From Chitinophaga qingshengii (GTDB taxonomy: Bacteria; Bacteroidota; Bacteroidia; Chitinophagales; Chitinophagaceae): a stretch of DNA of 64,000 bases. The notes under the pieces are model-generated. The model did not search any database and was not told the DNA's origin. It saw nothing but the letters and a program-made list of their open reading frames with translations. The stretch is from assembly GCF_014529935.1 (NCBI RefSeq), contig NZ_JACVFC010000003.1, positions 992,001 through 1,056,000 of the forward strand, in the 5' to 3' direction. This document shows positions 15,873-24,749 of this stretch, piece by piece (positions within the stretch are counted from its first letter, which is position 1; every line of letters starts with the position of its first letter). The position numbers and the translations under genes were made by a program.

Positions 15873-18050
15873 TTACTTGCCACCCGGCTCACAATGAGCG
15901 CGCAGGTAATTGGTATACAAAGTAGACAGGTGCGTGAAAGTGCCCTCTCCTTCCGAAATGCTGTGGGTACGGTTAGGATAAGCCATAAACTGGATCTGTT
16001 TGTTGTATTTGATCAGTTCATTGAGCAGCATTTCCGCGTTCTGGTAATGCACGTTATCATCGCCGGTGCCGTGAATGTACAGCAGGTTACCTTTCAGATT
16101 TTTGGCGTAGGTGATGGGAGATCCTTTTACAAAGTCTTCCCGGTTTTCTTCCGGTAAACCCATATACCGTTCCTGGTAGATATTGTCATAGGTCAGTTGG
16201 TTACCTACCGCCGCGATAGCAATCCCTGTTTTGTAGATCTCCGGATACTGGAACATCAGGTTAAGCGTCATGGAACCGCCGCCGCTCCAGCCCCAAACAG
16301 CGATACGGGCAGGATCGATGAAGGAATATTTTTTCAGCAGCGCCTGGGTAGCCTGCGCCTGGTCGCGCGCATTGAGCACGCCCACTTTACGGTAGACGCT
16401 TTTACGCCAGTAGCGGCCTTTCGGCAGCGGTGTGCCCCTATTGTCCATGGAAGCGTAGATATAACCATCTGCCGCCATATCGCCATCATAGAGGAAGTTA
16501 CGGCCAGCGCCGGCTACATCACGGGTAGTAGCGCCGGCAGGTTCGCCGTATACATAAAATACAATCGGATATTTTTTAGCCGGATCAAAGTTTTTCGGTT
16601 TACGCATCCAGCCGCCGATGTTGATACCATCAGCAGTTTGTACCTCGAAATACTCCAGGCATTTACCCTGTGCAGCTGCCTGTTTCAGGGTTTGCATTAC
16701 CTCCGGGCTGCTTTTATGCGCCGGCAGTTCTACGTTTTCACTTACCGGATACATGCAGGCATTGCTGAAAGAATGCACAGCCCAGGAGCTATAGGGAGAA
16801 ATGCTGTATTCATGGCTTCCGGGTTGATCAGCCGGTGTGATACGGTCGGCTTTCCCGCCACTCAGCGGAATGCGGTAAAGGTATTCCTGCACCGGGTTAT
16901 CAGGTGAAGCGGTGAACCAGATCTGGTTACCGGTTTCATCTATTTTAGCGATGGTGATCACATCGTAGTTGCCCGGCGTCAGCAGGGTGGCTTTACCTGT
17001 TTCCGTGGAAACACTGTACAGATGGCGCCATCCGTCCTGTTCACTTACCCAGATAAAGTCTTTACCGTTACGGATAAAATCCCAGCCGGCGATATTATCA
17101 TCATCCCAACGGGATTTCACATCGATCCAGGCGCTGTCTTTTTCTGTGTACAGCGTGTGTACTTTCCCGCTGGCCGCGTCGCAGAGCATGATTTTGCTTT
17201 CATTTTGCTTGCGGTTAAGTTGCTGGATGATCAGTTGTTTTTTACCGGGCACCCACTCCATGCGGGGAATATAATGTTGTTGCTGATCCCCCGGAACGTC
17301 CATCCAGCGGGTGGTGGCAGTTGCGACGTCCACCACGCCGATACGGCAGGCGGACGGACTTTGGCCGGCTACCGGGTATTCTACCGGTACATTGAAAGAA
17401 TAGATGGAGTCGGTATTATTGATCATCAGGAAGTCGCGGATTTTGGTAGCATCTATCTGCCAGTACGCGATGCTTTTGCTGTCGGGGCTCCAGCGGAAGC
17501 CGTCGCGGCAGCCAAATTCTTCTTCATAAGCCCAATCGAAGGTACCGTTGATAAAGCGCCGGGTACCGTTGGCGGTTAAGGCTTTGATAGTGCCGGTGGA
17601 CAGGTCTTCCACGTAGAGGTTATGATCACTCACATAAGCCGCTTTGGTGCCGTCTGGCGACAGTTTCGCGAACATAAGCGAAGAAGCGGCATGACCTTTG
17701 CCTAACTGTTGAAGTTTGCCGGTCGAAAGGTCCAGCAACCAGTAGTCACCGCGCGTTTCGTAGCGCCATACTTTTTTTGAATTGGTGTAGATCAGCAATT
17801 TTTTTTCGTCTGCTGAGAAGGAGAAGTCCCGGATGGGAAGTGCTTTGGCAGTGCCGGCGGGCGTATATTTCTGCGCTGGTACTATCACCGCAGGTGCCGC
17901 ACCGGATAATGGAGTAGCAACGATTCCTTGTGGTTCTGCCTTTAAAGTGGCCCGTCCATCGCGCGACCATCTGATTCCTTTGCCTGGCTGTGCAAAAACG
18001 GTGAAACAGCTCACCGTCAGCAAGACGACCAATAGTGTTATTTTCTTCAT
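15873..18050 (-). CDS. S9 family peptidase (dipeptidyl peptidase IV-like)
   Basis: 725 aa from the ATG at 18050 (MKKITLLVVLLTV), which gives a clean signal peptide; the upstream extension to 18140 does not look like protein. An N-terminal beta-propeller (about 30-490; repeated SPDG/SPDSK blades, and FDWAYEEEFGCRDGFRWSPD with the double-Glu seen in DPP-IV) precedes a C-terminal alpha/beta hydrolase. The triad is Ser589 (GWSGGG), Asp664 or Asp665 (GTGDDNVH) and His696 (NRTHS). DPP-IV enzymes remove Xaa-Pro dipeptides from peptides in the periplasm. No operon partners are evident. Confidence 0.92.
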   Translation of the reverse strand: MKKITLLVVLLTVSCFTVFAQPGKGIRWSRDGRATLKAEPQGIVATPLSGAAPAVIVPAQKYTPAGTAKALPIRDFSFSADEKKLLIYTNSKKVWRYETRGDYWLLDLSTGKLQQLGKGHAASSLMFAKLSPDGTKAAYVSDHNLYVEDLSTGTIKALTANGTRRFINGTFDWAYEEEFGCRDGFRWSPDSKSIAYWQIDATKIRDFLMINNTDSIYSFNVPVEYPVAGQSPSACRIGVVDVATATTRWMDVPGDQQQHYIPRMEWVPGKKQLIIQQLNRKQNESKIMLCDAASGKVHTLYTEKDSAWIDVKSRWDDDNIAGWDFIRNGKDFIWVSEQDGWRHLYSVSTETGKATLLTPGNYDVITIAKIDETGNQIWFTASPDNPVQEYLYRIPLSGGKADRITPADQPGSHEYSISPYSSWAVHSFSNACMYPVSENVELPAHKSSPEVMQTLKQAAAQGKCLEYFEVQTADGINIGGWMRKPKNFDPAKKYPIVFYVYGEPAGATTRDVAGAGRNFLYDGDMAADGYIYASMDNRGTPLPKGRYWRKSVYRKVGVLNARDQAQATQALLKKYSFIDPARIAVWGWSGGGSMTLNLMFQYPEIYKTGIAIAAVGNQLTYDNIYQERYMGLPEENREDFVKGSPITYAKNLKGNLLYIHGTGDDNVHYQNAEMLLNELIKYNKQIQFMAYPNRTHSISEGEGTFTHLSTLYTNYLRAHCEPGGK

Positions 18051-18332
18051 TGTGGATATATAAAACACAATGGTAACCAAAATTTTAAAAGTAAAAAGCA
18101 AGATTGTGGCCAGTGGAGAGGGTCGGTGCCGGACGGCCAACTTTTGAAGATATAACCTTTTTTAACATTTTTTGTCCAATGTGGATAAAAAAGAACCGGT
18201 ATAGGGAAAAGTTTATTTCTTTTTTTATATTTTTATGCAAATATTAATAATTAAATAATGATTATCAGTTGGTTAGTAGGCTGGCCAACCTTCCTGAAAA
18301 CAAATTCTAAATCCTGGAAAAACCATCTAGTT

Positions 18333-18590
18333 ATGATACAAGTTACCTTATCTTATAAAAACCGCGAATTCTTTCAATTTGAAGATACTTTCCTGGCTCA
18401 GATAGCAGAGAACACCAAAAAACTGTTATATGCCCTGCTGGAAGATATCTATGATCTCCTGGCCGTTGAAAAAGGCCGTTTCCGTATCAATCTGGATGCT
18501 CACCCTAAAATTGAAGTAGAAGGTTTCAGCAACGACCTGCGTAACCAGATAGAGCGTACACTGCGCGGCGAATACGATTACGATTATTGA
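18333..18590 (+). CDS. hypothetical protein
   Basis: 85 aa from the ATG at 18333 (MIQVTLSYKNREFFQF); the frame is open from 18258 but the first 25 residues look unlike the rest. It is soluble and acidic, with predicted helices in the middle (ENTKKLLYALLEDIYDLLA) and an acidic DYDY end. No known domain. It stands alone between the peptidase and the TRIC gene. Confidence 0.5.
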   Translation: MIQVTLSYKNREFFQFEDTFLAQIAENTKKLLYALLEDIYDLLAVEKGRFRINLDAHPKIEVEGFSNDLRNQIERTLRGEYDYDY

Positions 18591-18654
18591 TCTATCCCCC
18601 TCCTACGGATATTCCCCTATACTGCCTATCTTAGCGCGAAAATCAGACAGGGGA

Positions 18655-19269
18655 ATGTCACTCACGTTTATTCAGGGACTGGAGCTATCCGGTACTTTTG
18701 CCTTCGCCATTTCCGGTGCAACGGCGGCCATCAATAAATCCTACGACGTCATAGGGCTGCTGGCCCTGGCTTTTGTTACCGCTATCGGCGGCGGTACCAT
18801 CCGTGATCTGCTGATCGGCGCCACCCCTGTGGCCTGGATGACGGATGAACTGAGCAATACTGCTATCATTGTTGCTGCCGTCATCGCTGCACTCTTTTTC
18901 TCTTACGTTAAAATACTTCAACGCTGGCTGAATATTTTCGATGCCATCGGGCTGGGTATGTTTACCATTACCGGTATTAACAAAGGTATCGCCGCAGGCC
19001 TTCCTATTCCCGTATGTGTAGCCCTCGGCGTAATTACCGGCGCTTTCGGCGGCCTGCTCCGCGATGTGATCACCGGAGAACAACCCATTCTTTTTACCCG
19101 GGAAATTTATGCCGTAGCTTCCATTGCCGGTGGCTCACTATATGTGCTGGCCAGTGTTTTCACGCCATTGCCAGGCGGCTTCGTTCAGAGTATATCCGTT
19201 GCCGTTATAGTAGGTATTCGTCTTTTAAGCCTGCGTTACAACTGGCAACTCCCCCGCTTACGGCAGTAA
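18655..19269 (+). CDS. trimeric intracellular cation channel (TRIC) family protein
   Basis: 204 aa, almost wholly hydrophobic with about seven membrane helices. The two inverted structural repeats each carry the family motif: IGGGTIRDLLIG (about 44-55) and GAFGGLLRDVITG (about 121-133). Prokaryotic members (UPF0126, YicG-like) form homotrimeric cation channels in the inner membrane. The start at 18655 is the first ATG after a non-coding leader. Gene context gives no further clue. Confidence 0.9.
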   Translation: MSLTFIQGLELSGTFAFAISGATAAINKSYDVIGLLALAFVTAIGGGTIRDLLIGATPVAWMTDELSNTAIIVAAVIAALFFSYVKILQRWLNIFDAIGLGMFTITGINKGIAAGLPIPVCVALGVITGAFGGLLRDVITGEQPILFTREIYAVASIAGGSLYVLASVFTPLPGGFVQSISVAVIVGIRLLSLRYNWQLPRLRQ

Positions 19270-19333
19270 AAAATAATCTTTCCGGAAACCGGTTTTGGGA
19301 AATTACGAATTAATAAATTTCCTATATTGAGGT

Positions 19334-19978
19334 ATGATGTCTCTGTTCGATAACTACTTCGCGTTTGCCACCACCGTGTTCATGGGATTGCTGGCGATTG
19401 TCAATCCAATTTCCGCTATACCGGTTTTCATGGAGCTGACTTCCTACATGGATAAAAAAGCGAAACGCAACATCGCCACCAAATCGGTGCTGATAGCCTT
19501 TTGCATTATCATGGTTTTCAGTGTGGCGGGCAAACTGATCTTCCACGTATTCGGGATTACACTGGCCGCACTGCGTGTGACCGGTGGTATCCTGGTATTT
19601 GTGATCGGTTATGAAATGGTGCGCAGCAAGGATGAAGCTGTCCAGTCGCAGAAGCTGGGCGACCAACCCGTAAAAGCGGACCAGGGCATCAGTGTAGCGA
19701 TCACCCCGCTGGCGATGCCACTACTGGCCGGACCGGGCGCTATTACCACTTCCATGAGTTACTCCGCAGCCAAAGACCTGACGCACCTTGCCATTGTTAT
19801 GGCGGTATACGCAGTTATATGTTACATCACCTATTTACTCTTCATCGCCGGAGAACGCATTGTAAGAGTGATCGGCACCAATGTAATGATGGTGGTAACT
19901 AAAATGATGGGACTGATACTCGCCGTTATTGGTGTACAAATGCTGGCCCTCGGCATCAAAGAACTGTTCAATCTGTAA
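19334..19978 (+). CDS. MarC family integral membrane protein
   Basis: 214 aa with six hydrophobic segments. The first (LLAIVNPISAIPVFMEL), the central PLAMPLLAGPGAITTSM and the C-terminal GLILAVIGVQMLALGI are characteristic of the MarC/YhgN family. The protein sits in the inner membrane; the physiological role of MarC proteins is unresolved. Two adjacent ATGs (19334 and 19337) are possible starts. The gene is followed by the long non-coding stretch that ends in the terminator at 20354-20388. Confidence 0.9.
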   Translation: MMSLFDNYFAFATTVFMGLLAIVNPISAIPVFMELTSYMDKKAKRNIATKSVLIAFCIIMVFSVAGKLIFHVFGITLAALRVTGGILVFVIGYEMVRSKDEAVQSQKLGDQPVKADQGISVAITPLAMPLLAGPGAITTSMSYSAAKDLTHLAIVMAVYAVICYITYLLFIAGERIVRVIGTNVMMVVTKMMGLILAVIGVQMLALGIKELFNL

Positions 19979-20391
19979 TTTTTATTTCTCGTCAACAATT
20001 TCAAAACGTTTCGTGTTATTTAAACAATGACGCGAGCGAGACAGGTATGTATTTATTCTGTGATTTGATAAACAGCTATTGGCGTTGACCACTTTGAGTT
20101 TATATTCAGTGATCCGGGGCATGTTGGAACCCGGCCTGACAAACGTTATGCAATACAGGGCAGTCTGATTTAACCAATCCTCCTTTCTTCAATTTTACAA
20201 CGATTCATGCCGCAAGGCATGCCCTCATACTTATGTGTACATTTTTCTTAGTTGAACAACAGGTAAATATCCGTTATTGATTACTAGGTGGATGTTACCG
20301 TTCCCTTTTTTCAATAGGAACAAGAAGAAATCAATATAGACGGAACAGTTAGCAAAAAGCCGTCCCGAATCATCGGGACGGCGTTTTTGTG
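19979..20391 (+). ncRNA. candidate structured non-coding RNA (gene-free region)
   Basis: 413 bp without a credible CDS; the longest rightward frames are about 13 codons (for example at 20047). Stem-loops follow each other: CCGGG/CCCGG (20114-20134), CATGCC-GCAA-GGCATG with a GNRA tetraloop (20206-20221), GGTAA..ATCC/GGAT.TTACC (20262-20299) and GTTCC/GGAAC (20300-20321). The run ends in a strong intrinsic terminator (20354-20388). It does not match tmRNA, RNase P or SRP RNA motifs. A 6S-like or riboregulatory RNA is possible but unproven, and I found no consensus promoter. Confidence 0.3.
20354..20388. terminator. strong bidirectional intrinsic terminator
   Basis: A perfect 9-bp stem (GCCGTCCCG 20359-20367, CGGGACGGC 20374-20382) with loop AATCAT is flanked by A5 on the left and T5 on the right. 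It can stop the leftward RND operon, whose last stop codon is at 20392, and any rightward transcript from the gap after marC. Confidence 0.9.
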
Positions 20392-21486
20392 TTAATCATT
20401 ATGAATCGTAACACCATCTTTGATTTCGTCGGTAGCATTTACGATCACTTCATCTCCTGCTTTCAGGTTGCCGAATACTTCCGTAGAATCATTATGATGA
20501 TTGCCTTCCTGCACATCCACCCACATGGTCCGGTGATCGCGTACCACGATCACATATTTTCTTTCCGTAGACATCACCACTGCGGATGCCGGCACCACCA
20601 TGGCGGATGCCGATCCATTGACCGGCATGGTGATTTCTGCATACATACCGGCTTTCAGCATGCCATTTGTATTTTGCACATCTACCTCCACTGCTTCGGA
20701 ACGATAACGGTCATTTAAAGTACCCGCTTCACGGGAAACAGCACCGGTGAAAACTCTCCCGGGCATTGCGTTGACGGTGAAGTTAACCACTGCCTTATCT
20801 CTTAGCTGACCGCTATATATTTCGGGTACCTGTAATATCAGCCTCAGTTTATCTTCCTGTTCCAGCATTAGCATGGGCTTATCACCTACTTTAGTATCCG
20901 GACCTACCAGGGCGCCGGGATGGATATTCCTTTCAGTAATTACGCCATCAAAAGGAGCGGTAACAGTCAGGTAGTCGCGCATAACGCCCCGGGCGCGGAA
21001 GTTGGCCTGCTCACTGTTCATCAGCGCGCTGTCGCCCAGCATACGGGCTTTTGACAGCTCCAGGTCGTGCGGAGAAATAGTACCGGGTGTTTCATTGGCT
21101 GTAGCGATCGTGCGTTCGTAGTTGTCCTTGCTGGCTTCATGCATAGCCGCTGCCTGCAGGTATTTGGACTGCGCCGCATAATATTGCTGCGTTACCTCCG
21201 GTGCATCCAGCACCAGCAGTACCTGGCCTTTTTTTACACGGGAACCGCGGTCTACCAGTATACGGTTGATAAAACCATTCACCCTGGGGTAAATACTTAC
21301 TTTCTGAAATGCTTCCAGCGTTCCAGGCAGACGGATACTGCCTGTCAGGGGTTCCTGTACCACTTTAGCCGTCTGGTACTGCTTTTCATGTGCCACCGGC
21401 TTGTGTTCAGGTGCAGCAGTCGAATGACAGGCTGCCAACGCTGTCGCCAGTCCCAATATCATCCAATTAGCAGTCATATTTTTCAT
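20392..21486 (-). CDS. RND efflux periplasmic adaptor (MFP/HlyD family)
   Basis: 364 aa, last gene of the RND operon. The signal ends in a lipobox (ATALAAC), so it is lipid-anchored. The adaptor layout is visible: a lipoyl-like domain split around a helical hairpin (VNGFINRILVDRGSRVKKGQVLLVLD about 70-95, ITERNIHPGALVG about 185), the coiled-coil hairpin (QSKYLQAAAMHEASKDNYER), a beta-barrel and a membrane-proximal domain. It would link the pump encoded 23 bp upstream to the TolC-type channel. Its stop codon lies against the terminator at 20354-20388. Confidence 0.92.
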   Translation of the reverse strand: MKNMTANWMILGLATALAACHSTAAPEHKPVAHEKQYQTAKVVQEPLTGSIRLPGTLEAFQKVSIYPRVNGFINRILVDRGSRVKKGQVLLVLDAPEVTQQYYAAQSKYLQAAAMHEASKDNYERTIATANETPGTISPHDLELSKARMLGDSALMNSEQANFRARGVMRDYLTVTAPFDGVITERNIHPGALVGPDTKVGDKPMLMLEQEDKLRLILQVPEIYSGQLRDKAVVNFTVNAMPGRVFTGAVSREAGTLNDRYRSEAVEVDVQNTNGMLKAGMYAEITMPVNGSASAMVVPASAVVMSTERKYVIVVRDHRTMWVDVQEGNHHNDSTEVFGNLKAGDEVIVNATDEIKDGVTIHND

Positions 21487-21509
21487 ATATATAATTTTTT
21501 ATGTAGAAT

Positions 21510-24500
21510 TTAAAGATCAGCAGGCATTAAAGAAGGAGATTCGAGCGTGGATTTCTTTTGCATCCGTGCATATACCAGTGGTAACACCAGCAATGCTGCC
21601 AGGGTGGAGGCTATTAACCCTCCAATCACCGCGCGGCCTAATGGCGCGGTCTGGTCGCCGGCTTCTCCCAAACCGGTAGCCATGGGTATCATTCCCGCAA
21701 TCATCGCCAGACTTGTCATCAGGATAGGGCGCAAACGGATACCAGCGCTGACAATGGCCGCCTTACCGGCATCCTTATAGGATAACCGTAGTTTCTCCGC
21801 ATTGGTGACAATGAGGATAGCATTCGCCACCGATACCCCCGTAGACATGATCATGCCCATATAGGACTGCAGATTGAGCGTGGCCCCTGTCATCAGCAAA
21901 GCCAGCAACGCGCCCGCAATTACCGCAGGTACCGTTACCAGCACTACCAGTGACAGTTTAAAAGACTGGTAATTGGCTGCCAGTAACAAAAAGATCACGA
22001 CTACTGCCATAGCCAGTCCGCGTTGGAGACTGTCCAATGTTTCTACCAGCAGGCTTGAAGCTCCTTTTAATTCCACGATCAGTCCCTTCGGCGGCGTACC
22101 GGCATCGGCCACTACTTTCTGTACGGCAGCAGTCGCCGCTCCCAAATCTTTCCCCGTGATATTGGCACTAACGGTAACGAACCTACGTGGACCGGCACGA
22201 TCGTATTCGCCAGGCATTTCCGTGGTACGGAAAGTGGCCACATCAGCCAGTACCGGCCTTGGCTGCCCCGGCACCAGCGGTATTTCCTTCAGATCGTTGA
22301 TGGCAGTCATACTGTATTCCGGCACCTGTACCTGCACCTGGTAGGTATAAGCCACCTTCTCGTCCAGCCACTGGTTCTTCTCCGTGAAACGGCTGGAAGA
22401 AGTGGACGCTGTCACAGAACGCGCTACCTGGTAGATATTCAGCCCCATCTGCGCCAGTTTGAGACGGTCTATTTCAATACTGATCACCGGGAAATGCAGC
22501 GGCTGCGCTATCTGCACATCCCGCAGGAAGGACAACTGTTTGAGTTGCGATACCAGTCCTTCTGCATAACCGGCAATCTGTTTCATATCCTTACCCGCTA
22601 CCCGCAATTCTATCGGGGTGGATGCCCCCTGCGCCATGATTTTTTCGGTAAGATCTATGGGTTCAAATGATAAGCGGATGTCCGGTATCTTATTGGTAAT
22701 ATTGGTCCGTAGCTGGTCTTTCAGCTTTTCTATATCTACTTTATAATCTTCATCCAGGTTTACCTGCAGCACCGCTTCGTGGGTGCCACTGTTGAAGATG
22801 TAGAGGTTACTCGTGCCGTAGCTGCTGGGAATCAATCCTACGTATGCGGAGCTGATAGCCACATGTCCATCTACCGTACTATCAATGATATGAAGGGCTT
22901 CATGCAGACTGGCTTCGGTCCGTTCCAGGCGGGTACCATCGGGCATGCGCAGGCGCAGCTGAAACTGACCGGCGTTTACATGGGGCATCAGGTCCTTCCC
23001 TATCCACCAGTAACAGCCGCCTGCCAATGCTATGGCACCGATTACGTAGATGCCGACAATCAGTCCGGAACGTTTCATACTTCTTTCCAATATGCCGATA
23101 AACCTGCCTTTGAAACGTTCGAAAAAATCCTTCTTCTGTTCCGGCTCCGTCTCCTGGTATTCCAGGTGTTCATTTACTTCTTTCACTTCCGCATTATCCA
23201 GCGCCAGCCCGGCATGGCTATGGCCATGGCTGAACTTCTCCGCCTTCAGCCACCAGTTGGATACCACCGGAACCAGCGTCTGTGCGGCAAAGAAAGAAGC
23301 AATCATCGCAAAGCCGATTGACAGGGACAGCGGCAGGAACATGGCCCTGGGCACGCCTGTCATAATAAACGAAGGTGCAAACACCGCCAGGATACACAAC
23401 AGGATCAGCAACAACGGGAAGGCGATTTCTTCACAAGCATCGTAAATAGCCCGCCTTACCAGTTTACCCATTTCCAGGTGCTGGTGGATGTTTTCGATAG
23501 TCACCGTAGCCTGGTCTACCAGGATACCGATGGCCAGCGCCAATCCACTCAACGTCATCAGGTTGATGGTTTGTCCGGCCATTTGCAGGCCCAGTACCGC
23601 ACACAGCACTGCAATAGGAATGGTGATCACCACTACCAGACTACTGCGCAGATCGCGCAGGAACAACAGCACCATCAGCCCTGTGAGCAAGGCACCCAGC
23701 AAACCTTCTGTGATCAGGCTTTTCACAGCATTAATTACAAACACGGACTGGTCAAATTCATAGGATACTTTCACGTCATCCGGCAGCAGGCTCTGCATCT
23801 CCGGCAGTTTGGCTTTCAGCTTTTTTACCACGTCCCAGGTGGAGGCATCGGCTGTTTTTACCACCGGGATATATACCGAGCGTTTGCCATTGACCAGCGC
23901 ATAATCCACGGTAACGTCGGCTGCATCGGCCACGCGGGCTACGTCTTTGATGAAGATAGTCGCATTACCGTTGGTCACGATCGGAATCTCCCCGAAATCA
24001 GTCACTTCTTTTTCGAGAGAGTTGATCGTGGTGACAAACATGGTATTATTAATACGGATGTTGCCGGAAGGCGTCATCACGTTGTTTTTAGCGATGGCCT
24101 CTACCACCTGGTCTGCTGACAGGTTGAAGGCACGCAACCGTTGTGGGTCAACGTTCACCACTACAGAGCGGGAGTTGGCACCAAAAGGTGGCGGCGCCGA
24201 TAATCCCGGCACCGACGCAAACATAGGCCGGATACGGGTGGCCGCCAGATCATAAATCTCTTTCAGCGATTTGTTGGGGCTACTGAACACCAGTTCCCCT
24301 ACCGGTAAAGACGACGCATCGAAGCGCAGCACCTGTGGCGGCAAAGCGCCGGGCGGGAAAAATTTCATAGCCCTGTTCACCTGTAATGCCACCTGGGCGG
24401 AAGCCTCCGCCATATCAGTGCTTTCGTAGAAGGTAAGTTTTAATAACGTTAACCCCTGTATGTTTTTGGTCGTGATATTTTTTACGCCGTTTACATACAG

Positions 24501-24713
24501 GAACTGGTCCTGCAAACGGGTGGCGAAGAAACCTTCCATTTGTTTAGGCGACATACCACCGTAAGGTTCTATCACGTATATCGTGGGCAGGTTTAGTTTG
24601 GGAAATATATCGATGGGTATATTAAACATAGCCAGGATTGAAAACAGCAACAGACCGGCGGTGAGCACCACCACCGTGACTGGCTTTTTCAAGGCTGAAG
24701 AGACTAAAGACAT
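21510..24713 (-). CDS. RND efflux pump permease
   Basis: 1067 aa, the usual length for an AcrB/MexF/CusA-type pump: twelve membrane helices with two large periplasmic loops (about 35-330 and 570-870). The helix-4 motif reads GILVDQATVTIENIHQ, with a single Asp where AcrB has two, so the proton relay resembles metal- or Bacteroidota-type RND members in this respect. The cytoplasmic insert (about 500-540) is rich in His and Glu (SHGHSHAG). Drug versus other substrate cannot be decided from sequence alone. It lies between the TolC and adaptor genes with gaps of 36 and 23 bp. Confidence 0.93.
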   Translation of the reverse strand: MSLVSSALKKPVTVVVLTAGLLLFSILAMFNIPIDIFPKLNLPTIYVIEPYGGMSPKQMEGFFATRLQDQFLYVNGVKNITTKNIQGLTLLKLTFYESTDMAEASAQVALQVNRAMKFFPPGALPPQVLRFDASSLPVGELVFSSPNKSLKEIYDLAATRIRPMFASVPGLSAPPPFGANSRSVVVNVDPQRLRAFNLSADQVVEAIAKNNVMTPSGNIRINNTMFVTTINSLEKEVTDFGEIPIVTNGNATIFIKDVARVADAADVTVDYALVNGKRSVYIPVVKTADASTWDVVKKLKAKLPEMQSLLPDDVKVSYEFDQSVFVINAVKSLITEGLLGALLTGLMVLLFLRDLRSSLVVVITIPIAVLCAVLGLQMAGQTINLMTLSGLALAIGILVDQATVTIENIHQHLEMGKLVRRAIYDACEEIAFPLLLILLCILAVFAPSFIMTGVPRAMFLPLSLSIGFAMIASFFAAQTLVPVVSNWWLKAEKFSHGHSHAGLALDNAEVKEVNEHLEYQETEPEQKKDFFERFKGRFIGILERSMKRSGLIVGIYVIGAIALAGGCYWWIGKDLMPHVNAGQFQLRLRMPDGTRLERTEASLHEALHIIDSTVDGHVAISSAYVGLIPSSYGTSNLYIFNSGTHEAVLQVNLDEDYKVDIEKLKDQLRTNITNKIPDIRLSFEPIDLTEKIMAQGASTPIELRVAGKDMKQIAGYAEGLVSQLKQLSFLRDVQIAQPLHFPVISIEIDRLKLAQMGLNIYQVARSVTASTSSSRFTEKNQWLDEKVAYTYQVQVQVPEYSMTAINDLKEIPLVPGQPRPVLADVATFRTTEMPGEYDRAGPRRFVTVSANITGKDLGAATAAVQKVVADAGTPPKGLIVELKGASSLLVETLDSLQRGLAMAVVVIFLLLAANYQSFKLSLVVLVTVPAVIAGALLALLMTGATLNLQSYMGMIMSTGVSVANAILIVTNAEKLRLSYKDAGKAAIVSAGIRLRPILMTSLAMIAGMIPMATGLGEAGDQTAPLGRAVIGGLIASTLAALLVLPLVYARMQKKSTLESPSLMPADL

Positions 24714-24749
24714 AAGCGTTACTTTAAAATGAAAAAACCGTTGCCCTTA

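Noticed and set aside
16197..16907. 236-codon open frame on the + strand
   Set aside because: Antisense to the hydrolase domain of the S9 peptidase; no start context or domain.
23478..24119. 213-codon His/Gln-rich open frame on the + strand
   Set aside because: Antisense shadow of the RND permease.
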